DNA from: Laburnicola sp. R22_1
Lineage: Eukaryota > Ascomycota > Dothideomycetes > Pleosporales > Didymosphaeriaceae
Reading direction: 5' to 3'
Length of the DNA stretch: 64,000 nt
NCBI GenBank assembly: GCA_014281115.1
Contig: JACONQ010000020.1
Location: 372,001-436,000, forward strand
Shown: positions 24,919 through 33,769 of the stretch, in pieces
Layout of the letters: each line of letters opens with the position of its first letter
Numbering within the stretch: position 1 is the stretch's first letter
Notes under the pieces: generated by a model
Told to the model about the DNA's origin: nothing
Databases searched by the model: none
Seen by the model: only the letters and a program-made list of their open reading frames with translations
Program-made: the position numbers and the translations under genes

Positions 24919-27278
24919 ATGGCTACCCCTACCACCTCGCAAGAAGCCTCCACCGCCTCGCACGAAGTCCCCATCGCCTCACAAGACAACACTGATGTGC
25001 CTGAGTATACCGGACCGTACGATCGGTATGTCAAAGGAACAGGAATATCAGAGGAAACACTGCGCAAGGGAACAAGACCTGTGTATTGGAATGATGAGAT
25101 CAACATGGCAAACAATCCTTCTCAGTTGGAAATGCAATCGTACGCGGCATATACTATTGCTGAGTATCGTGCGTCATACCAGAAAGGGACAGCTTTCTTG
25201 GAGTCATTCCAGGAAGACTTTGAAGGATGGGAAGAACACCATTTTTTGGAGTTAGGCCGTGCGTACAAGAGAGAGCTTGTAGCAGTCCTAAGAGAAAAGG
25301 GCATTAAGCTAAGGACAGATGCTAGAGCCACAAATACTAGCAAGCTGTACGAAGTAGCCCAAGGCAATGCAGATACCACTCGTACAACACTGCCTTCGCC
25401 AGCTCGCTCAACTCCTCGTACGCAAACACCAAGGCCAATCTCAAAGACACCTGAGCCAGTTAGGCTGTCGCACGAACCCGAACAGAGCAAGCCGCTGCCA
25501 CCGCAGGCACCTACACAGCTGCAGGTCCCTGCAGACATCTCAAGAGAACCTTCGCACGAGTACCAAAGACAATCCCATTCGTACGAACAACCGAATGAAC
25601 CACCACTCTTCGCACATGGTACCCAACTACCACTTCGCCCACCTGCTCGCGATTATCAAACGCCGTACGGAATAGAGCCACCACTAGTCAAACGCGAATC
25701 ACAGGCACTGTACCAATCTACACAGACTGAGCCTATGCTACAATCCAACCCGTACGAGCTTCCACCCAAGCACAACCTACCTCCTTGGAGAATTCCAGCT
25801 GACAAGATGATCCAATTTCAAAAGGCATGGAACAAGGATAACAACTATACTGGAGCTCCGTACGACATTTTGGCAGACAAGACTAGGATCTTTATAGATC
25901 TATGCAGACGCCTAGATATTGCTGAGGATTAATACCTAGACATCTTTCCAGATATCCTTACTGGCCGTGCGGCACAGTATTACCTCCATACTATCCGTCC
26001 TGGACAATCGTGGAAGTGCTTGTACGAAGCACTTAATAGTTACTTTAACACTACTGTTAACCATAACTAGTATTGGACAGACTGGACCACGATGACTTTC
26101 GCACGATGCTAGCGCGAGAACCCTAACAAGAGTCTGCACGAAGTCCTAGAGGCAATGATTGACAGGCTCACCCTCGCACAGAGAGCATTAGGTGCGGACT
26201 TCGCTGGGGAAATTCCTCTCCATACTGCTGTCGTACGAGCATGCCGCGGACACCTAGAGCTAGAGCAGGCTATGTTCACCCCTAAGCCTACCTGTGAAGC
26301 TCTATTTGCTGATCTCCGTGCGTCAATCCAAGTTGCAATTGATCGCCAATCTAATCAGCACTTGCAAGAGGCTGATGCATACTACACTGATCGCAAATAC
26401 AACTTTCCTGCACGAAGAGGCAGACCACCAGTCCCTCGCGGACGAGGATTTCGCGGACGATTTGTACCATCATTATCGCGATTCAGATCCCGATTAAACG
26501 ACATTTGTACGAGACCGAAGAAGTGTTTTGTGTGCTATAAGGAAGGTTGTTGGTCTTCCAACCATCCGCGCGATGAGCGTACCCGCGCGACAAGGCAGTA
26601 CATCACCTTCTATGAAGAGCACAATGATGAAACGCCTTCGTACGAAACCGTTCAGTCCTACATTCAGGACATAGAAGGGTATGATGATGAGGGACCTGCT
26701 TCGCACGAAGAAGAGGAGCAGAGTGAAGATAATGAGGACGGCAACAATCAAGTGTCCTACCTGACCACTGCTGCCTATCTTTACCGCACGACTGGCGAAC
26801 ACATCTATAAGACAGAGCCAGAGGAGTGTGCGGAACAGTTTATCGTTGAAGATCGATACCGTACGACATACCAAGGTGAACTGTGGGATACAGGTGCAGC
26901 AAGGATTTCCACTGTTGGCAAAGCACAGCTAGAGGCATACGTACGAGAGAACCCTGTACGAAGATCGATTGGACACCTAGCAACACCAACATCAGCTTTG
27001 GAGGTCAGAACCCACAAGGATCTCTAGGAACCGTACGAATCACGAATCCAATAGGAACGGTTACCTACCACATCCTAGACACTCCAACACCATTCCTGCT
27101 GTCACTGGCAGATGCTGACAAGCTGGGTGCCTACTTCAACAATGTTCTAGATGTCATCGTACGAAAGGACGGCACAACTATACCTGTCGTACGCAAATGG
27201 GGACACCCTTTCTTCAATGTTAGCAAGGAAGAAACTGTGTCTTTCTTCACTGAACAAGAACTCCGTCGCCTTCATTGA
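24919..27278 (+). pseudogene. Copia-type gag-protease, broken
   Basis: ATG 24919 opens a P/Q/S/T-rich gag (MATPTTSQEASTAS). The same frame passes three stops (25930, and TAG codons near 26068 and 26110), each explained by CAA/CAG/TGG changes. It continues through a capsid-like region, an R/G-rich stretch (about 26415-26490) and a zinc knuckle (CFVCYKEGCWSSNH). An acidic segment follows, then the protease signature LWDTGAARI at about 26883. Near 26960 the homology shifts frame and continues as HILDTPTPFLL...WGHPFF...ELRRLH to TGA at 27276-27278. The RFGHP that follows marks the start of GAG-pre-integrase, where the pol homology ends. The protease DTGA site is intact. Confidence 0.85.
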
Positions 27279-27402
27279 CGATTCGGACATCCCCGTACGG
27301 ACAGGGGAATAATGAATGGACAGGGTGAATATTGGCAAGTAGATAGTTCGTGTGGAGGAAGGGAGAACCACTAACAGCAACCTCAAAACAAAAAGTTGCC
27401 AG

Positions 27403-27676
27403 TGTCCGTACACCGTACGGGCAAGGGCACCTGAGGGTGTTGAGGTTTCAATATTGCCGCACGATGGCATCACGTGGGGATCACGTGATGCCCGTGCGCC
27501 GCAAGATCTTCTCCTTTCCATCCGCACCCTCTCTAGAGACAAGCAATCAATACCAAGTCGTTCTGTTATGTTATTTCCTTTCCTCGTACGATCGCCCCGT
27601 ACACCCTCCACGCTTGCCAGTATAGAGGATTAGAATTCGATGTCTATACAGCTAGCTGTAGAGTACCCATTCAACA
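27403..27676 (+). repeat. 3' LTR of the 24.1-kb copia-type element
   Basis: 274 bp, TG...CA. No base differences from the 5' LTR were seen other than absence of the 14-bp duplication. No clear polypurine tract lies directly upstream; a purine run occurs at 27353-27366. Confidence 0.92.
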
Positions 27677-27681
27677 AAAAA

Positions 27682-28597
27682 CCTATTTCTAATATATTCT
27701 ACACTTATTTTAGTTAGCCTTAAAAAGTCTAATATTTAACTATCTATTCTCTTTCTAATTCTTCTTCTTTCTCTTCTCTTAAACTATTCTTACGTAACTA
27801 TAAATCTATATCTTAAAGAGTTTATACATATGAGAATATATTTATATTATAATACTAATATATTTAGATACTATATTAATAATATAAAGGCTAGAAGACA
27901 CTCTTAGAAAGTATACCTAAGTTTACTACTAATAATAAAGGCAAATATAATATTTAAATAGGGAAAGTCTTGTATAAAGGCCCTTTTAAAAAGGGATCTA
28001 CCTAGCTATATAGTGTAAGACTTTTTAAATTTATTTTAAATATATTTTAAGTTTAATAAAAAAATTAAAATCTAGAGCACCTTTATAACTTATGTTAAAC
28101 GCTATTATACCTATATACTAATTTTAAAAATTACTATTAGACAAAGTAGTAATTTTAAGCTTTTTAAAGCTTAAGAGCTATTCTAAGCTTTTTAGAACCT
28201 TAAATATATTCTAAACACAATTAGAATATATTTAATTAACACTTAGCCTCCTTCTTAGAAGCAGTCTAAAGAGCAGCCTAAGGAGCAGCCTAAGAAGCAG
28301 CCTAAGAAGCAGCCTAAGAAGCAGCCTAAGAAGCAGCCTAAGGAGTAGCCTAAGCAGTCAAAGGAGCAGCCTAAAAAGCAGATTAAAGCTCTCTAATACA
28401 AGGTAAGTAACCTAAAGCGCTAGTAAAAAAACACAAAATAAGGTAATTAAATATATTCTAAATGTGTTCCTAATATATTTTAGGTTAACTTTAATAAATA
28501 CTATTAAATTCTTTAATAAAAAAATACATAATATACTATTTAACCTATACTAAAAAGGGTAAGCAAGTCTTCTCTATAAAGAATAACTAACATATTC
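27682..28597. other. AT-rich DNA with a 12-bp minisatellite
   Basis: No gene recognised apart from the minisatellite at 28258-28390. The rest is CpA-poor. Confidence 0.5.
28258..28390 (+). repeat. 12-bp minisatellite (AAGCAGCCTAAG)n
   Basis: About ten imperfect copies of a 12-bp unit that would encode K-Q-P-K or K-E-Q-P on the plus strand. The repeat keeps many CpA (CAG) dinucleotides although the sequence on both sides has almost none. Confidence 0.85.
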
Positions 28598-28600
28598 TAT

Positions 28601-30790
28601 TAGTAGCCCGAACAGATTAGTCCGCCGAATAGTTTTTCTTAGCAACTTTAAAGTCCCTTATAACTTATTATAGAACACTACTAACATTACTTTATAATAA
28701 CTCATAATAACCTACTATAACTTATAATATACTAAGTTACTATTTAATCTACTTTTTATATTATGTAGCCTCTTTGCGCGGCTATAGCAGCGCGTAAAGC
28801 TAAGAAGTCTTTTTAGTAGTATAAACTTATAACAAGACTTCCTATAATATATAATATATTATCTACTATACTATACGTAGGCAATATATAGTATACTTAT
28901 TATAATTTACAATAAAGCATACTATATCTTAAGTAATACTTTATCTAATTTTTAGTTACTAAGTGCGTACTATTGTAAGATAAAGTTAACCCGTTATTTT
29001 TAGCCTTATAGTAACCTATACTAAAATTACTCTAATTTACTATTAACACTATCTAAAAATAAGCCGCTAAGGGTAATATTTAACTCCTTCTCTATTTCTT
29101 TATCTATTTAATAGGTTCTTACGTTATGCCTAGGATTTTTACACCTCCTATAGTAGTGTTGTGTTAAGGAACCTGCCTCTCCCTCACTACTATCTCGCGC
29201 CCTTTTTAATAACTTTACCCTAATAAAGGGGCTTTCTACTTCTAAATCTACTTTCTAAATAAAGCCTAGCGTCCTATCTTTCTAAATACGCTTTCTTTTA
29301 CGCGTTTTTCGCTTTATTAAAATCTTAATTTACTTCTTAAGTTCTTTAATACGGGTCTCTTAAAGTACACTATAGTAGAGTATAAGTTTAGCACCTTTTA
29401 TAACCTATAAGTAGCTTAATTTAGTATTAGGTAGAGACTAAATAAAAGAGTCGCGTATAAGCTTTAACTAGAATCTAAACTTAAGAGTATTACTTAGAGT
29501 CCTAGCTTACTATAGTGTATCTAGTAGAGTACTCTATGGTAGAGTGTAAATACGCATATTAAGGCAATCTACTACTACTAACGCATCTAAAGAAATAAGT
29601 CTAGAGGCCTTAAAGGCTTTCTTACAGTTTTCTAGTATAAATATATTAAAAAATACATTGCAAAAGGCTAGTAGGAAGCCCTTTTTCTTAATATAAAAGA
29701 CGCGTTAGCGCGCTAAGTCCTATATACGCTAGAAGTACTTTAGCTTTAGTAGCGCGAAATAGACTATATTAAGCAGCTAGAGGATATAAAATAAGTGCGC
29801 TGGTATATAGAGTGTTAGGATCTTCTATTCTAAATAATAATCCTTAAAATTCTAGAAGTAGTAGCTCTTATAGCTATCTAGAATAAGTAATCTCTATAAC
29901 TCTACTATACGCGGTCTTATATACGCGTTAAAGTACTTTAACTATACAACTCTAAGCTTATTATTAGTCTAGCTAGTCTTAGAGACTAAGAGCTTCTAAT
30001 TATAGGAGATACTAGTCTCTTTATACTACGCTAAGATATAGACTTGCCCTTTATAAATAATAAAGGACGAGATAGTATACCTAGCAGCGCAAATACTCTA
30101 AATTACTATAACTTACTTACAGTTGCCTAGCTAAATAAGCGTAGGTTAAGAATATCTTTCTAAACTAGTTATAACCTTTATTAAGCTAATGACTTCTATC
30201 TAGAACCCTATCTTATTAAAGCTATAGATATCTTTATTCTACACTCTATACTTAGCTTTTATATCCTCTACTAGCTAAAACCACGTGTTTATAATCTCTA
30301 GGTCTTTCTATTATAATTTCTATTAGTTCTTTACTTAATTAAAATCTATTTTAAGCTTAGGTATACGCTTTGTAAAGCGCTAAGCCTAGTATTATCCTAT
30401 AGGGTCTCTGTGCCGCGTAGCTAGCAGTTTATTAGCCATATCTTCTATCTTACCTAGCCAGAATATAAATTCTCGCAAATCTAAATTAAGGATATACTAT
30501 ATAAGCGTCTACTCTTTAGTTATAGTAAGCTTTACTATGCCTAATTATGTATTTACTTAGGTAGTAATTCTATTAATTTAATTACTTAGTGTAGACTTTA
30601 GGATATTATATACTGCAGCAGCGCGTTATAGGCTTAAAATTTGCTTATTCTAATAGGCGTAAAGAGTATGCTTAATTCTACCTTCTTAATTAAATAATAA
30701 CGCGTCGTGTTATTAAGACATTATAATTTATAGTAAAGTGTTGTGGTCTTAACAAAAACTATTCAGCGAACTAATTTATTTAGGCTACTA
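28601..30790 (-). mobile_element. Element D: pogo/Fot1-type transposon, heavily RIP-mutated
   Basis: The left end from 28598 (TATTAGTAGCCCGAACAG) and the right end to 30793 (reverse complement TATTAGTAGCCTAAATAA) pair over about 45 bp. Nearly all mismatches are C/T or G/A transitions. TA dinucleotides flank both ends; the exact boundary is uncertain by three bases. It encloses one minus-strand transposase relic that fills most of the 2.2 kb. Confidence 0.85.
29027..30721 (-). pseudogene. Element D transposase (pogo/Fot1 type), RIP-inactivated
   Basis: From ATG at 30721 a single minus-strand frame of 565 codons including the terminal stop can be followed to TAA at 29029-29027. It has many TAA/TAG stops and no frameshift detected at the points checked. 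N-terminal helix-turn-helix landmarks (RAAAVYNILKSTLSN) and the CENP-B-type block (YILNLDLREF, then IEDMANKLLATRH) are clear. The C-terminal zinc-knuckle remnant reads RRCKNPRHNVRTY. Length equals that of intact fungal pogo-type transposases. The DDE residues were not individually confirmed. Confidence 0.82.
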
Positions 30791-30793
30791 ATA

Positions 30794-32371
30794 GAATATA
30801 TTATAGAAATAAAATAGTATTTTAAGTTTATAATATATTTTTTTACTTTTTATTTAATTACTTTATATAAAAACTTTACCTAAAGAAACTTTATAGTAGT
30901 ATAAAGATAATAAATTTATAAATATATATTAGAATATACTTATACTATATTTAGAATATATTCTACTATCTATAACTTAAAGTGTCTAGTGTTCTTATAG
31001 TAGTTACTACTAGAAATATAGTTACCTACTACGTTAATTTTAAAATTAAACTAGTATTCTTAGAATATACTTAGAATAGCTGTTAAATAAGTTTTAACTT
31101 ACTTATCTTAAATATTATTACTATACTAAGCCTAAGAGACATTATATAAAGTAGTCTTATCTAGAATATAAAAAATTCTAGTTATTTTAGCTAAATTATA
31201 CTATATAATATTAGTAAACAATATTTAAAATAGAATTAAAATATATTCTTATCTTACTAGTACTAGGGTCTTAGAAGAAAATTATAGATAGTATATAGGC
31301 TAGTATACCTAAGTCTATTATAATACGCTAGTAGCGCACTACTTATATAGTATTCTCTAGCTTTACACGTCTATTATACTTATTTATTAAAGTCTAGTAC
31401 TATTCTAGAATATATTTAAAATAAGATTAAATTATATTTTACTAATACTTACCTTTTTAGATCTAGATATAAGTAGTGCTAGGCTAGTTAATAAAATTAT
31501 TAGTCTTAGCTACTTCTAATAAGTGTTACTTAATAATATAGGTAACTACCACACTCTAAGAGGTAAAATAATTCTATAAAATTATTCGCACTCTTAGAAT
31601 ATATTCTAAATAAGGTTATAATATATTTTAACACTCTATCTAGAGGTAAAGATTATTACTATTATATATATAATACTTTACCTCTATATATCTAATAATT
31701 TTTTTACTATCGCAGTGTTCTTTTTAAACTCTAGATAGCCTTTAGGGAGGTCTATTATAGCTAAGTATTTTTAGTAGGCTTACTAAAATATATTTAAAAT
31801 ATTTTAACAATATATTTTAAGGTTTATACTTATAAAATTACTAAGGGCGGCTATAGTAGTAGTAGTAGTAGAGGTAGTAAAAGTAGAGGATTATAGAAAT
31901 AGGGAAGAAAGAGTAAATATATTTAGATCTTAATTTTAACTTATTTATAGGCGCTATTCTACTTTAGTAGGTAGGATACGCTAGCCACATTTTAGGTCAC
32001 CTAACCCTAATTTTAAGTTAGGTTGACGTGTACGTACCACGTAGCATGGGCGGCGGCAAAGTACGCTAACCTAAGCCTAAGATGTATCCGGCCTGTACGT
32101 TAAATTTGAGCTTACGCACAACTGACTCAAACCGGAGACTTAAACCACTTAATTAGTATGATTATATTCTTAGTGATGTATCGGCTCGTTGCTTCTTATG
32201 GAACCATTTCGACCACTCTCTCCACTCAGGAGACAATCCAACTCCTCGGACCCATAGTTGGCCTCGCTAACGGTGTTGAACACGCATAGGATATAAGCCA
32301 TAGTGTACTTTCGATTCTTTGTTAGTGTAATAGTTAATGCGTGGTCCAAGGATACGAAATAAGAGCCAGAC
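30794..32371. other. AT-rich RIP-degraded DNA up to the repeat arm
   Basis: No gene seen. A short (AGT)n run lies at about 31855-31880. Composition changes sharply near 31975-32100, where normal GC and CpA return just outside the left inverted arm. Confidence 0.5.
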
Positions 32372-33769
32372 TAACGTCCCTCACTGCGTAGCGAGAAACA
32401 CTGTGTGCCGAGAAAAATAAGGGGTACTTTGACTTTCAGCAACCAGAAAACCTATGCGCACAACAGATATTGCCATAATTCTACAAAAATAATTTGCTGT
32501 AACTAATTCTAAATGTTTATGTTCCACCCTCGCCTAAATACTATGTTGGCATTGTTACTTCCGCGCCTGATTTATACAGCGCTGTGTGTTATAGCACAAT
32601 AGGTTTCCCTCCCTATAGCGTTAGCCTTAAGCCTTTTTCGCTCCAAGTTTTTGTAGAATAGCCTAATCCTACGCTTACAACCCCCCTCTAATACTAGGAG
32701 GTTATTATTAGCCCTATGCGCGCTGCGAGGCGCGATTTCATGCAGGGCCGCCCCGTCGATTAGTACTTCTATTAGAAGCGAACTACCAATCCTGGCTAAT
32801 GCGAGATGACCCCGCACGTCTTACCTTATGCACTAGTATGGTATTTTATTGTACAATATGTGGCTGTGCGCGTTGCATAAGCGTTCGGATTATCTCTTAA
32901 TCCAACACAGGATTGGGAGCAGATATTAGACTTAAGGGCACGGCACTTGTATAGTCAGCCAACGCGTCTCAGCGTCGCAACCACTCGACACAGCCATCGT
33001 ACAACTTCAAGATACGGCTCAACAACAGCGATACCTACTATCGCGCCACCCCCAAGTGCCGAGATCCGCTGTTTTCCCTTCCGCTGATCGATGGAATGAC
33101 CTAATTGAGCCCACCACGCCCTCATGCTTCTCAAGTCCACCGGCGCGCCGATACCTAGACCAAGCCGCAGCAAGCTCTAGTCTCGGCTCATTAAAGGGGA
33201 ATACGATGTGATAGGAAGGATACAAGCTAAGATAGAGCGCGGCGGGCCTAGAAATTAAAGCCTGCGCTTCGGCATGTGGGTTCAACTGAGCGTTACTGGC
33301 AAAACGCTGTCGTTGCAAGCGCATACAAAGGTGGAAAGACTCTGCATACTTTGGTGATACAGCTGTCGTACGGTCAATCGACCAGCGGCTCCTTATATGA
33401 GCACTGCAATCTTTAGGGCCGTAGAGATATGCTCCAGTACGACCTCCAACAGTCATAAGGAGTTAGATCGTTCATATTCGTGAGGTATAAGTACTAGCAG
33501 AGCTATAGTAGTGGCCATGCTTAGCAAAATTCTACACTATCTAGAGCTGCATACAGCACTCTTCTCTTCAGCCCTATCTACACACTATCGCCTCCAACAC
33601 AAGACCTATGTCAGAGCGGGTCAGCCACCCTCCCAGTCTGTGGTGGCAATACCTAGTGGCAATTTGCTCCTATTGCTGTAAAGTATTAATCTTAAGCATG
33701 CTTACATAGCTAGACTTGTTTTGTATGTATACTAGCTTCATATTCTACAAAATAAAAGCAGCGTTAGAT
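32372..33769 (-). repeat. Left arm of a ~1.4-kb inverted duplication flanking the NLR gene
   Basis: Starts TAACGTCCCTCACTGCG. It is the diverged inverted copy of 37106-38470, and the homology continues into the 3' end of the NLR gene. Long blocks match with mostly transition differences, for example GTGCCGAGAAAAATAAGGGG in both arms. Within the arms an open frame of about 80 codons (32817-32572 here, 38025-38333 in the right arm) is preserved at roughly 80% amino-acid identity. It begins at GTG rather than ATG and resembles no family I know, so I do not call it a gene. Confidence 0.85.

Larger units (their letters stand above)
24100..27676 (+). mobile_element. Young non-autonomous Ty1/copia-type LTR retrotransposon
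   Basis: LTRs at 24100-24387 and 27403-27676 start TGTCCGTACACC and end ATTCAACA. They look identical except that the left LTR carries a 14-bp tandem duplication (GGCCCGTGCGCCGC). The target duplication is AAAAA (24095-24099 and 27677-27681). The internal region has a 5' leader with tandem repeats, gag with a zinc knuckle, and protease, then stops just after RRLH-RFGHP, the start of the GAG-pre-integrase region. Integrase, reverse transcriptase and RNase H are absent, so it would need a helper. Base composition is normal although it lies in CpA-depleted DNA, so insertion followed RIP of the host. Confidence 0.9.
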
